A DNA stretch of 14,422 nt. It comes from Lachnospiraceae bacterium. GTDB taxonomy: Bacteria; Bacillota_A; Clostridia; Lachnospirales; Lachnospiraceae. The DNA lies in the NCBI GenBank assembly GCA_017540915.1, contig JAFYAD010000105.1:1-14422 (forward strand). The letters are read 5' to 3'. The notes beneath the pieces are model-generated. The model was not told the DNA's origin, did not search any database, and saw only the letters and a list, made by a program, of their open reading frames with translations. A program made the position numbers and the translations under genes. Shown here one piece after another: positions 1-8,456 of this stretch (position 1 is the first letter of the stretch; each line of letters begins with the position of its first letter).

Positions 1-40
1 AGGGACGAGTCCCTTGCGGGTTCTTAGGGCAGAGCCCTAA
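1..40. repeat. Paired perfect palindromes at the left edge
   Basis: Two perfect hairpins lie side by side. Positions 1-6 (AGGGAC) pair with 9-14 (GTCCCT) around a 2-base centre, and 24-30 (TTAGGGC) pair with 34-40 (GCCCTAA) around AGA. The GC-rich composition contrasts with the AT-rich sequence that follows. Neither hairpin has a T-run on either strand, so a simple intrinsic terminator is unlikely. The form resembles REP-like dispersed intergenic palindromes of Clostridia, but only one copy is visible here, so repeat status is inferred. The element may continue left of the window. Confidence 0.4.
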
Positions 41-81
41 GCCCTCGGAGAGCCGTCTGGTTTATTTACAGATAAGTTTTC

Positions 82-107
82 AAGGTTCAATTTGAGCCTT
101 ATTTTTT
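82..107 (+). terminator. Rightward intrinsic terminator for a gene left of the window
   Basis: On the plus strand, 82-88 (AAGGTTC) pairs with 94-100 (GAGCCTT) with one G:T wobble. The pairing could continue to a 9-bp stem, and ATTTTTT follows at 101-107. This is the expected layout of a Rho-independent terminator for transcription entering from the left and converging on the minus-strand operon. Read on the minus strand, the stem gains a C:A mismatch and lacks a following T-run, so it does not look bidirectional. Confidence 0.45.
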
Positions 108-141
108 CGGCTCGTTCTTTCATAGGTCACTTGACACTACC

Positions 142-156
142 TTATCCTCTGGATAA
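142..156. other. Stem-loop just after the last stop codon of the operon
   Basis: TTATCC (142-147) and GGATAA (151-156) form a perfect 6-bp stem around a 3-base loop, two bases beyond the stop codon of the last minus-strand gene. No T-run follows on the minus strand, so it is not a canonical terminator. It could protect the 3' end of the operon mRNA or be chance. Confidence 0.35.
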
Positions 157-158
157 TG

Positions 159-1178
159 TTATTCACCGGTGATACCGGCCCTGTCAATACTCTCTACAAA
201 CTGCCTCTGGAGTATTAGATACATGATCATAAGCGGCAGGATCGATAATGCTGTTCCCGCCATCCTCACATTTTCGCTCAATGATGATGATGTGATACCC
301 GTATATTGCATGCTCGAAAATGATTCATCAAAGGTTTTCAGTTTTATGACAAGGTTTGTCCAAATACTCTTGGTGGTAAGACCCTGTACATAAAGCTCCG
401 TAAGGTAGGATTCATTCCAGTACCATACAAATGAAAACAGAGATACGGTCACCATTGCAGGTGCTGCCGACGGAACAGATATGCGGAAAAAAGAATTTAT
501 ATGTCCCGCACCGTCTATGGATGCCGCCTCAGTCAGAACCTTCGGTACCTGCTTGAAAAACTGATAAAAGATCAATATAAAAATAGGTGAATTCAGTCCG
601 TTTCCAAAGAGCGCCGGCAGTACAAATGTCCAGATCGTTCCCAATATGCCGATATCATTGTAAAACTTGTAGGTCGGAATCATTGTGACCTGGCTTGGCA
701 AAATATATGAAAAGAGCAAAATACCCAACATAAGCTTTTTGCCTTTGAACTCATATCTCGCAAATCCGTACCCCACCATCATGCATATAAAGATGTTAAA
801 CAGTGTCGGCACCCCCGCTATTACAATACCCTTTGCAAAGGAAGCCCAAAAATCCATCGACCTTGCCGCATCAATATAGTTTTGTATGTACAGACTGCTT
901 GGTATCCACTTTACCGAAGTATCCAGAAGATCGTCCCTGTTCATAAAACTGGTGGATATCATATACAGTAACGGATATATGTACACAAAACCGATACATA
1001 TCAACAGTGCATAGATGGATCCCATTTTTAAGATACCCTGCTTTTCCTTTGAACCGAACAGTATCTTATGAATCTTTTCCTTTGAGATCTTTTCTCCTGG
1101 GATCTTATTTGTAATCCGGGTCTTCGCCGTAGGTTTTGATCCTTCCGGATGCGACCTGTTTTTCAAGCTTTCTTCCAT
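159..1178 (-). CDS. Carbohydrate ABC transporter permease, MalG type (pair B)
   Basis: Inner-membrane permease of the binding-protein-dependent sugar ABC family (MalG/AraQ class). Six hydrophobic segments follow a charged, non-hydrophobic N-terminal extension of about 50 residues. The cytoplasmic EAA loop, which docks the ATPase, is clear near residues 217-236 (EAASIDGAG followed by VP). Start choice: ATG at 1187 lies only 1 base from AGGAGG (1189-1194), while the next in-frame ATG at 1178 is 10 bases away, so I prefer 1178 (339 aa) over 1187 (342 aa). The 5' end overlaps the tail of the upstream permease gene by 74 bases in another frame. It is the last gene of the operon and is expected to pair with that permease. 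Family call certain; substrate inferred from the neighbouring arabinofuranosidase. Confidence 0.93.
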   Translation of the reverse strand: MEESLKNRSHPEGSKPTAKTRITNKIPGEKISKEKIHKILFGSKEKQGILKMGSIYALLICIGFVYIYPLLYMISTSFMNRDDLLDTSVKWIPSSLYIQNYIDAARSMDFWASFAKGIVIAGVPTLFNIFICMMVGYGFARYEFKGKKLMLGILLFSYILPSQVTMIPTYKFYNDIGILGTIWTFVLPALFGNGLNSPIFILIFYQFFKQVPKVLTEAASIDGAGHINSFFRISVPSAAPAMVTVSLFSFVWYWNESYLTELYVQGLTTKSIWTNLVIKLKTFDESFSSMQYTGITSSSLSENVRMAGTALSILPLMIMYLILQRQFVESIDRAGITGE

Positions 1179-2250
1179 ATCGCTCATTCCTCCTCAATAT
1201 CCTCTTTCTCTCCCTTGCCTCTTTTTTGAGCTTCTTTTTGTATTTCTTTATGTTCCTTTCATACTCGTCTTTTCTGGTTCCCAGTATAAGGAAGAACAAA
1301 AGAGCTATGAGTGTTATAACAATCGCATACATCCATGCCATGGCCGATGCGTAACCGTATCCTTTTTCCTTGGTGCCGGAGAACATTGAATTTTCGATTA
1401 TATTGATAAGTTCATTCTGTTCATTGCCCGACAGGAAGATTACCGTATATATTGAGTTGATCAGGATCATGGGTTTCAGGCTTGGAAGCGTCAGCTTCCA
1501 AAAACATTCCCATCCGCAGGCTCCATCAATCTTCGCTGCCTCGTAGATGTTGACATCCATCTTCTGAAGTGATGATAAAAAGATCAGGATCTGCACACCC
1601 GAGTACCATAGCACCATTATCATATTGGAGAACATATCTCCGATCTGTTGAGCTATGGAATAAGGAAACACCCTGTCAAATGCAGCCACCACCGCCTGAA
1701 CGTTCATCGAGGGAATAGTCGCCGCGCCTTCGCTCACCAGCATGTTCATGACCGGACCGGATACTATAATGACCGGCAGGAAAAATATAAGTCTGAAAAG
1801 CCCCCTGAACTTAATATTCTGATTCAGCATCATGGCGATCATCAGGGCGAACACCACGATGACGGGCACCTCCACTATTGTCTGCCACACGTATGTGACC
1901 AGCTGCTGCGGAAATTCAGGATCCTCAAGCCAGATCTGTGTGAAGTTTCCGGTACCGACCCAGGTATATTTCATGCCTAAGGGCGTTATCCTGATGTTGT
2001 ACCAGATAAACCTGAAGGACTGCACCAATGGCACCAGCAAAAAAGCAAGTACTCCTATGAGCCAGGGAGATACGAACAGGTATCCCATAAGGGCTTCTTT
2101 TCTGGCAAGCCTGCCGGGTCTGATCTTTATTTTTTTATCCCTGCCCTTCCCGGACTTTGCAGTTTCGGCAGGCTTTGTCGTTTTTTTCGCTTCAGCCGGC
2201 ATTACGGTTTTCAGGCTTTTTCCCGTATCGGTTTTCTTTTTTTTGCTCAT
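1105..2250 (-). CDS. Carbohydrate ABC transporter permease, MalF/UgpA type (pair B)
   Basis: Sugar ABC permease with six predicted membrane segments (about residues 55-78, 119-142, 152-174, 205-227, 258-275 and 304-324). The EAA loop is at 237-256 (YEAAKIDGACG, then LPSLKP). At 381 aa it is longer than the usual 290-310. The excess is a Lys-rich N-terminal extension of about 50 residues and a strongly basic, probably helical C-terminal tail of about 55 residues rich in K, R and E. Both should face the cytoplasm. GGAGG sits 7 bases before the ATG, and the gene shares an ATGA 4-base overlap with the stop of the DUF5696 gene, which implies translational coupling. No ATPase gene is present, so a shared MsmK/UgpC-type ATPase encoded elsewhere is expected from family knowledge. 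Substrate unknown. Confidence 0.93.
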   Translation of the reverse strand: MSKKKKTDTGKSLKTVMPAEAKKTTKPAETAKSGKGRDKKIKIRPGRLARKEALMGYLFVSPWLIGVLAFLLVPLVQSFRFIWYNIRITPLGMKYTWVGTGNFTQIWLEDPEFPQQLVTYVWQTIVEVPVIVVFALMIAMMLNQNIKFRGLFRLIFFLPVIIVSGPVMNMLVSEGAATIPSMNVQAVVAAFDRVFPYSIAQQIGDMFSNMIMVLWYSGVQILIFLSSLQKMDVNIYEAAKIDGACGWECFWKLTLPSLKPMILINSIYTVIFLSGNEQNELINIIENSMFSGTKEKGYGYASAMAWMYAIVITLIALLFFLILGTRKDEYERNIKKYKKKLKKEARERKRILRRNERYGRKLEKQVASGRIKTYGEDPDYK

Positions 2251-4535
2251 TCTGCCACCTCCGGGATCACCTCATAAGACATAGGTGCTATCTTCACGGA
2301 ATCAACTTTCTGTTCCGTTGAACCGTAATTAATGTATACCTTTACACCGTTATCATAAGTCACAACCGTAACATCACCGATAATTTCATGATCTGTTATG
2401 AAAGCCTTATCCACAAGCTTTGAGAACTCTGACAACTCACTGTCATATCTCACTATGGTGTCCTTATATGCAGAGTATTCCGAACTGTATATATCATTTG
2501 AATTCGTATATATAAGCTTTGATGAGCTCTCTTTTGTGATGAGGAAAGAAGGATAAGTTCCCGTCTCGATCAGCTTCAGGAAAAACTCGCTCTTATTTGC
2601 CTCAAAATTTGTATACTCTGAATATACCGGCATGACGCCCTTTAGTACCAGTGATAAAAATGGTACGCTCCTGTCCTCAAGGATAAAATTTGAGGTGTAT
2701 AAAGGCATATCCAAAAAAGCATCTGTATCATGCCAGAGATATGCGAATGGCTGTTCCAGCATCAGTTCGGCTTTTTCATTTACGCTGTCTAAAGTCTGCT
2801 CTATGATCTCACCTATGTAGAATCTGCTGTATGCATTTCCACTGTAGCTGAAAGAAAAGAGATTGTCTGACAGACCTCCGACGCACAGGTTTGCAGTTCC
2901 TTTTCCGGCAATACCCGATGCAAGCTGATCCAGCATCTTTCCGGCTCTCTCCGGAGTCTGGAACATAAACTGCTCATAGACATCCTTATATGTTTTCTCG
3001 TAGTATCTTCTCTTGTTGACCTGTTTCACGACGTTAAATGCTACATTATGCTCATCAGGATTAATGCGGAGTGCATCTGTATAAAGATAGATCCGGTCGC
3101 CCTCTGCCGATGAATCCTTTATGAGTCTTGAAAGATCAGATGTTCCTCCGATTGCTCCATCCGCCCTGTATGATGATACAGGAAGATCAAATACACCGCC
3201 TTTCTGCCAGCCTTTATACAATGTTATAAGATTTCCTGTACCATTGCTCTTAAGGTCGTTATATATCTCTCTGACATCATCTGCAGTTGTCATGACCACG
3301 GATTTTGTCCCCAACAGCCAGCTCTCCCGGTCTGTCCCCAGAAAATCCACTCTCGTTCTGTAGGAACTGTCTTTTATCTCAATCTCACCCTTATCCAGAA
3401 GATAATTTCTGTAAGCCGTTGCCATACCGGCATAGTCCGCATCATTTCCCGTCAGGAAGATATATCTTACTTTTATATCCGAATGACTTCTGTCCGGCTC
3501 CACCATCTGAAATGAACCGGTTGTTGAGTTATTGCTGGTGGGCTGAGTGTAAAGCTTTCTCTTTATAAATCTGACAAAAGCTCTGTTATAGTCCACATTA
3601 GCGCCGTTGGGATACGCCTCTATATTGGCACGCATCGCGCCTTCTTCTGCGATCCCCAGCAAGCCCATTTCATCCTCCGTATGGGCGATGCCATATATGG
3701 GTGCTATGATGTTTTCCGCATCGGTAACCATCTCGTATTTGTCCCACAACAGCGATACGACACCGTTCTCCTCAAAACCTGCATCTTTTCCATATATCGG
3801 AGCCACATATCCGCTCTGAAAAGCACCCTCTTTGTCATCAAGATAAATAAGTGCTCCGTTACCGTCCGGTATCAGCATATATCCGGGTTTACTGTCGAGA
3901 TATGAATTCCCAAGGAAAGGATACATGGCGATAGTTCCGATCTGGTATTCATCATCGGTCTCTTCGATGGACTCGTCCGGGATACATGCGGTAAGTCCGT
4001 CATCAGTGAGCTCCACCTGAAGCTTCATAGAAAAACCGTATGTCGGAAACTTTATACCTGCATTGAATCCACTGCCTGTATAATCGATCTTTATATCTGT
4101 TCTGTCATTTAACAGATCCACCTGTCTGGTATCGTCACTTCCCTTTATCACCGTGAGCACAACAGCCGATTTCATCATTCCGAGCCATGTCTCGTTGTTT
4201 TTGCCGTCATCATAGCTTATGGATGATTCCATGATACTGCCGGTGGTTTTGTCCTCTACCACAATGGAAAGATCCTCCTCATTCAGATAAAGGTTATGTG
4301 TGGCATTTTCAGCTATGAATTTATGACCGTTGATTTCCGCAGATGAACCTGCAAGTGCTCTGGCTTCACCGGAGACCTCGTCTGACCGGAGTTCGTGATC
4401 GACTGTCTCTGAGAATCCTTCAGCTGCATTACCGTCTGCAGATGTTGCAAAAAGATGAGACAGTGGAACGAAGCCGGTTGTGAGAACTGTTATTCCTGTT
4501 ATAAGACATATTACTTTTATGATCCTATTTCGCAA
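2247..4535 (-). CDS. Secreted DUF5696-type protein, possible glycosidase-like fold
   Basis: Predicted 762-residue exported protein. I chose TTG at 4535: it is preceded by AGGTGG (4545-4550) at 9 bases and opens directly onto a signal peptide (MRNRIIK, a hydrophobic stretch, then ATSA|D near residue 33). The only upstream ATG, at 4598, adds Cys-rich residues deep inside the previous gene. After the signal come a beta-rich region (about 65-350, including PDGNGALIYL), an alpha/beta region (about 390-690, including YKGWQKGG and LYTDALRINPDEH) and a short beta C-terminus with VVTYDNGVKVYINYG. This recalls the sandwich, barrel and sandwich layout of some large glycosidases. The DUF5696 name is from memory and catalytic residues cannot be assigned. 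It overlaps the preceding gene by 11 bases and the next by 4. It may process or hold the oligosaccharide outside the membrane. Confidence 0.72.
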   Translation of the reverse strand: MRNRIIKVICLITGITVLTTGFVPLSHLFATSADGNAAEGFSETVDHELRSDEVSGEARALAGSSAEINGHKFIAENATHNLYLNEEDLSIVVEDKTTGSIMESSISYDDGKNNETWLGMMKSAVVLTVIKGSDDTRQVDLLNDRTDIKIDYTGSGFNAGIKFPTYGFSMKLQVELTDDGLTACIPDESIEETDDEYQIGTIAMYPFLGNSYLDSKPGYMLIPDGNGALIYLDDKEGAFQSGYVAPIYGKDAGFEENGVVSLLWDKYEMVTDAENIIAPIYGIAHTEDEMGLLGIAEEGAMRANIEAYPNGANVDYNRAFVRFIKRKLYTQPTSNNSTTGSFQMVEPDRSHSDIKVRYIFLTGNDADYAGMATAYRNYLLDKGEIEIKDSSYRTRVDFLGTDRESWLLGTKSVVMTTADDVREIYNDLKSNGTGNLITLYKGWQKGGVFDLPVSSYRADGAIGGTSDLSRLIKDSSAEGDRIYLYTDALRINPDEHNVAFNVVKQVNKRRYYEKTYKDVYEQFMFQTPERAGKMLDQLASGIAGKGTANLCVGGLSDNLFSFSYSGNAYSRFYIGEIIEQTLDSVNEKAELMLEQPFAYLWHDTDAFLDMPLYTSNFILEDRSVPFLSLVLKGVMPVYSEYTNFEANKSEFFLKLIETGTYPSFLITKESSSKLIYTNSNDIYSSEYSAYKDTIVRYDSELSEFSKLVDKAFITDHEIIGDVTVVTYDNGVKVYINYGSTEQKVDSVKIAPMSYEVIPEVAE

Positions 4536-6591
4536 TTCTGTACACCACCTCTCCGAACACTGAAGATAAGAAGTCAAACACCTGTGACCAGAGCACATAG
4601 ATGATGAATGCCAGAAGGCAAACGATCAAAATAGTGAATACGGTCAGCAGTATTATCTTTATGGTATCCAATACCGAATAATCATTTATCTCCTTTATGC
4701 CGATAAACTCCAGCACCGCGATCCAGACACCCATTGCAAAAAGACCGAAATGTATAAAAAAGATCTCGTTGTAAGTGACTACATGTGAGAGAGCAAATAT
4801 GACAGGTATCAGCATCAGGAAGGGTCCTGTGCCATATATGAAAGTACAGTATATATGCTTTAGCTTTCCCTCACCGTCATTGATGGTGCACATCAGATAA
4901 TTACAGCCCACCACCAGCAGCAAAACCACCAGTATCGTACCGATATCGGAGAAAATGTCATATCTTCCTTCTCTCACCGTCTTGATGAGGAAACCGCAGA
5001 AGTATTTATTGATGATAAAAAATACGGTAAATACGACTACCAGTATATTCGCGCTTGAAACGGAAACAGCATTTTTGAACTTGATCTCATAACATCCGTT
5101 AATGGGATGTTTCATAAAATATGTTAAAAACTTAAGCTCTTTTATCCGTTTCTTCTCGCCTAACTTTGAAAGCAATGCCCTTGGTGCTGCCAGTATGTTC
5201 TTTTTCCTGTCAAGAAATTTAACAATCTGTATGGCTATATAGAGGATCACCAACAGTATTATGATTCCTGCCAGATGTTTTTTCAGCCACAGATTCCTGA
5301 TCTCCCAGTACGCATCGGAGTATCCGTCAAAATCCTTGGCTATCTTTGCATAATTTAAGGCACCGACATAATCATCTTCCTTGTAGAGTGCTGTCCCCAT
5401 TGCCATATTGGCATAGTCGAAAAGATTGTTCATCTTTAAGACATCCGTCAATGGTTCCTTGCTCTGTGAATATCTTCCCTTGGAGAAGAGATACAGTGCA
5501 TTGTGAAGCCTGTCGGTAAACTCTGTTGGTTCGTAGACCTGAATCTGTGCTTTTTCCGAATCCAGCACATAGATCCTGTCATCGGTTCCGATCTGGATAG
5601 CTTCTATCTTGGTAGAAAGACCTATCCTCTGCTGTCCGTCATCGCTGCCTCCGAATACGAACAAAAGATCTCCCTCGTTGTTGTACTCATATATGTATCC
5701 CATCTGGGATGCCACGAAAACATTGTCATGATTGCCCACCGCAACGGCAGCAGGAACATCATCAAAGGTGTCCGGCTCGATCATGTTGACTCCGGCGATA
5801 TTCAGTCTTTTCAGCGAGTCTTCCTTCTCACCTCTGGTCACGGTATATATTATACCCTTGTCATCTATGGCCATATTATCGGGTGTTGAAGGTATATTAC
5901 CAACCATCTTTGCCCTTTGTGCGTCTGTCAGAATGGCTCTCCAGATTATGTTGATCAATGATGCGCTGGTGGCGTTTGTTCCGAAATATCCCAGAAAAGT
6001 CCCGTCATCCACAGGAGATATCTGTACCATACCGTTTGTGTTGGATTCACATACAACATACATGGTGCCATACTCGTTTGCCACTATCTTTAAGGGAAGA
6101 AAATCCTGTGTTTCACCATACATTGCTTCCCGCGGTTTTCCGTATTCATGTATCTTTTTACCGTTTTCATCGAATACGAAGATTTTCTTGGCATCCTTGT
6201 CAGCCACATAACAGATGTGATCGGATGTAACATACATTCCCCTGGGATTGACCAGAACATCATCACCGAAGGAATCAATGAACTCAGCATCGGTGTTGGA
6301 TCTGATGACTCTTTTGTTGCCGCTGTCCAGAATATACAACGATCCGTCATCAAGAAGTGTCATATCCATGGGTGCTACAAATGCCTCATCCTCTATCTTG
6401 GTGATAGTCTCATGAGGAAGATATGCTGTCTGAGTCTCCGAAACATATCCATATCCATATCCATCTACCGTATATGTTCTGTACGGAGTATCCGCCATAA
6501 CATCTTCCGCTGTCCCAGCCACAAACATAACGGCGGTTATCAATGCGGCTGCCCCACATATTATTCTCTTGAAACAACTCTTGTTTCTCAT
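4525..6591 (-). CDS. NHL-repeat propeller and YIP1-like membrane protein
   Basis: Predicted 688-residue protein. The start at 6591 (MRNKSCFKR) has AGGTG 5 bases upstream and begins a signal peptide ending VMA|DT near residue 34; an upstream in-frame ATG at 6636 lacks this logic. Residues about 65-355 hold roughly six NHL-like repeats (for example LDDGSLYILDSGNKRV, ICYVADKDAKKIFVFDENGK and DRIYVLDSEKAQIQVYEP), enough for a six-bladed beta-propeller. A short helical TPR-like stretch follows (about 358-435), then a membrane span (438-457), a basic linker and a YIP1-like domain with about five more spans (490-688). Topology predicts an extracytoplasmic propeller anchored in the membrane. It lies 56 bases after permease pair A and overlaps the next gene by 11 bases. 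Function unknown; a partner of the permeases or of the binding protein is a reasonable guess. Confidence 0.75.
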   Translation of the reverse strand: MRNKSCFKRIICGAAALITAVMFVAGTAEDVMADTPYRTYTVDGYGYGYVSETQTAYLPHETITKIEDEAFVAPMDMTLLDDGSLYILDSGNKRVIRSNTDAEFIDSFGDDVLVNPRGMYVTSDHICYVADKDAKKIFVFDENGKKIHEYGKPREAMYGETQDFLPLKIVANEYGTMYVVCESNTNGMVQISPVDDGTFLGYFGTNATSASLINIIWRAILTDAQRAKMVGNIPSTPDNMAIDDKGIIYTVTRGEKEDSLKRLNIAGVNMIEPDTFDDVPAAVAVGNHDNVFVASQMGYIYEYNNEGDLLFVFGGSDDGQQRIGLSTKIEAIQIGTDDRIYVLDSEKAQIQVYEPTEFTDRLHNALYLFSKGRYSQSKEPLTDVLKMNNLFDYANMAMGTALYKEDDYVGALNYAKIAKDFDGYSDAYWEIRNLWLKKHLAGIIILLVILYIAIQIVKFLDRKKNILAAPRALLSKLGEKKRIKELKFLTYFMKHPINGCYEIKFKNAVSVSSANILVVVFTVFFIINKYFCGFLIKTVREGRYDIFSDIGTILVVLLLVVGCNYLMCTINDGEGKLKHIYCTFIYGTGPFLMLIPVIFALSHVVTYNEIFFIHFGLFAMGVWIAVLEFIGIKEINDYSVLDTIKIILLTVFTILIVCLLAFIIYVLWSQVFDFLSSVFGEVVYRIAK
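4545..4550 (-). promoter_or_regulatory. Ribosome binding site supporting a TTG start
   Basis: AGGTGG on the minus strand lies 9 bases before TTG 4535 and inside the last codons of the upstream gene. It decides the start of the DUF5696-type protein, because no ATG with a comparable site lies at the head of the signal peptide. Confidence 0.55.
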
Positions 6592-6610
6592 AATTTCACC
6601 TGCTCGTTTT

Positions 6611-6637
6611 ATAGGTATCCTATCTCTGGTGATCACC
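6611..6637. promoter_or_regulatory. Two adjacent dyads in the gap after permease pair A
   Basis: The 56-base gap between the permease pair A gene and the NHL/YIP1 gene holds ATAGG-TAT-CCTAT (6611-6623) and the perfect 10-base palindrome GGTGATCACC (6628-6637). No T-run follows, so a terminator is unlikely. They could be an mRNA processing or stability site separating the upstream half of the operon from the downstream half. Chance is possible. Confidence 0.3.
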
Positions 6638-6647
6638 GTGCATACTG

Positions 6648-7526
6648 TTATTTGATGCCCGAATGAGCCATGGTATTCATGACATTGTTCTGCAGAATAC
6701 AGAACAATACCAGGTTTGGCAAAAACATTATCAGTGAAGCTGCTGCCGCAACTCCCTGTCCTGCCACTGTATTGGTAGTGGTGGCACTGGTAAGGGTATT
6801 CATATAGAATGCAAGTGTCTTTAAGCTGTCATCATTAATGTAATAATTCGATGCCTCCAGATTTGTCCACACCTGCTGAAATACCAGGATCGCCGCAGTC
6901 GCTATGGCCGGCTTTATCATGGGCAGTATCACTTTGTAGTATATCTGCCACTCGTTGGCACCATCCATGTAGGCAGCCTCTATGAGTGAATCCGGAACCT
7001 GATCTGTGAATTGTTTCATCAGAAACAATGCAACGGGTAACGGTATAAGAGGCAATATTTCAGCAAAATACGTATCCACCAGACCAAGCTTATTTATGAT
7101 AAGGTATCTCGGTATCATGACCGCTACAGGCACGAACATCAATGCAAGCTGATTGATCCTCAGAAGGTTTTCCCTGCCCTTGTATTTAAGCTTTGACAAA
7201 GAGTAAGAAGCCATGGTGGATATAAACAGTGAAGCGAACACCACTATGAAAGTGACCAGAACACTGTTGAACAGGTATTTTGATAATGGTATGCCCGCTG
7301 ATCTCGATGCCTTAAACAACTGTCTGAAATTATCCAGTGTAGGATGCAAAGTTATGAACTTCGGCGGAAATGCGAAGAGTTCCTCCATGGGCTTAAATGC
7401 ATGAAATATGATGAATACAATCGGCAATCCTGTCAAAAGAACCAACGGCACCACAAACAGGTAAAGCTTTATCTGTCCCCTCTCGAATTTGTCCGGATTG
7501 ATCCGGTGTCCTTTGTATGCAGCCAT
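6648..7526 (-). CDS. Carbohydrate ABC transporter permease, MalG type (pair A)
   Basis: Typical-length (292 aa) sugar ABC permease of the MalG/AraQ class. Six membrane segments are visible, and the EAA loop is at about residues 183-202 (EAAYMDGANEW, then LPMIKP). The sequence FHAFKPMEELFAFPP after the first span is typical of the short periplasmic-side loop of this class. GGAGG sits 5 bases before the ATG. It follows its partner permease by 12 bases. Unlike pair B it has no long charged tails. Its closeness to the binding-protein gene makes pair A the most likely cognate channel. Confidence 0.94.
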   Translation of the reverse strand: MAAYKGHRINPDKFERGQIKLYLFVVPLVLLTGLPIVFIIFHAFKPMEELFAFPPKFITLHPTLDNFRQLFKASRSAGIPLSKYLFNSVLVTFIVVFASLFISTMASYSLSKLKYKGRENLLRINQLALMFVPVAVMIPRYLIINKLGLVDTYFAEILPLIPLPVALFLMKQFTDQVPDSLIEAAYMDGANEWQIYYKVILPMIKPAIATAAILVFQQVWTNLEASNYYINDDSLKTLAFYMNTLTSATTTNTVAGQGVAAAASLIMFLPNLVLFCILQNNVMNTMAHSGIK

Positions 7527-7538
7527 ATAAACCTCCCG

Positions 7539-8447
7539 TCAGTCTTTCTCACCAAAAAGTCTTCCGCTTACTACCGAAAAGATCTGTACTATCAATAACA
7601 ACACAACCGAAACGGTTGCTGCATATCCCATCTCATACCTGATAAAACCGTAATCTTCGATATGATTGACTATCAACTGTCCGGCATATCCCGGTGTGGG
7701 ATTTCCTGCCAGCATTGTGGAAATCTGCCCATTCTGAAAAGCACCAACTATCTGCATAACAGCTGCAAACAACATCTGCGGTTTCATGCTGGGAATGGTA
7801 ACATATATCATCTCCTGGAATCTGTTCTTGACTCCGTCTATGGCAGCAGCTTCGTAAAGCTCTTCATCAGCGTTCAAAAGACCGGCCAGAATAGCTAAGA
7901 AACCAACACCCATGCTGGACCAGAGTCCTATGATAATGACTATCGGCAGCAGAAAATCCGTATTCACCAGCCAGATAACCGGTTCATTGATGATACCCAG
8001 TTTCATCAGCCAGCTGTTAAAATATCCCGTCTGGTCTCCTGTGAACATTATTTTCCACAATACCGTCATTGCCACAGGACCTGTCATGCTGGGCGAGTAC
8101 AGTATCAATGCGAATACCGTCCTCGGTCCCTTTGTCATGTTAGCCAGTGCCCACGCCAGCAAAAACGATAACACATATCCGCCAACGCCGACTATCAGGG
8201 CATATTTTACGGTGTTCGGCAATACATATTTCATGAATGTATCGTCGCTTGTAATGAGATTGATATAATTCATTAGTCCCACAAATCCCGGTTTTTGTAT
8301 AGTGTTAAAGTTTGTGAAGGAAAGACCAGCCGCAATGACTACCGGAGCCAGGATAAACACCGTAAACATTAAGGCGTACGGTGATACGAACAAATATCCC
8401 CATTTGTTGGAATGACTCCGCCTTCCCACTTTTTTCTTTTCAGCCAT
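7539..8447 (-). CDS. Carbohydrate ABC transporter permease, MalF/UgpA type (pair A)
   Basis: Sugar ABC permease, 302 aa, six predicted membrane spans. The N-terminal charged head ([10 protein letters not shown]) leads into the classical first span beginning [12 protein letters not shown]. The EAA loop is at about 199-218 ([11 protein letters not shown], then IPSMKP). A GTGAGG ribosome binding site is 7 bases before the ATG. It begins 9 bases after the stop of the solute-binding protein, as expected for a binding protein, MalF, MalG gene order. Substrate is inferred to be an arabinose-containing oligosaccharide from the neighbouring GH51 enzyme. Confidence 0.94.
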   Translation of the reverse strand: MAEKKKVGRRSHSNKWGYLFVSPYALMFTVFILAPVVIAAGLSFTNFNTIQKPGFVGLMNYINLITSDDTFMKYVLPNTVKYALIVGVGGYVLSFLLAWALANMTKGPRTVFALILYSPSMTGPVAMTVLWKIMFTGDQTGYFNSWLMKLGIINEPVIWLVNTDFLLPIVIIIGLWSSMGVGFLAILAGLLNADEELYEAAAIDGVKNRFQEMIYVTIPSMKPQMLFAAVMQIVGAFQNGQISTMLAGNPTPGYAGQLIVNHIEDYGFIRYEMGYAATVSVVLLLIVQIFSVVSGRLFGEKD

Positions 8448-8456
8448 GCTGTTGCC

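Noticed and set aside
1..60. Start of a CRISPR array
   Set aside because: The two palindromes differ in sequence and there are no regularly spaced repeats.
142..156. Hairpin after the last operon gene as an intrinsic terminator
   Set aside because: No T-run follows on the minus strand. It is kept only as an unassigned stem-loop.
5732..6666. Several plus-strand open frames of 90-172 codons antisense to the NHL/YIP1 gene
   Set aside because: They mirror the repeat-coding strand in other frames and show no domain logic.
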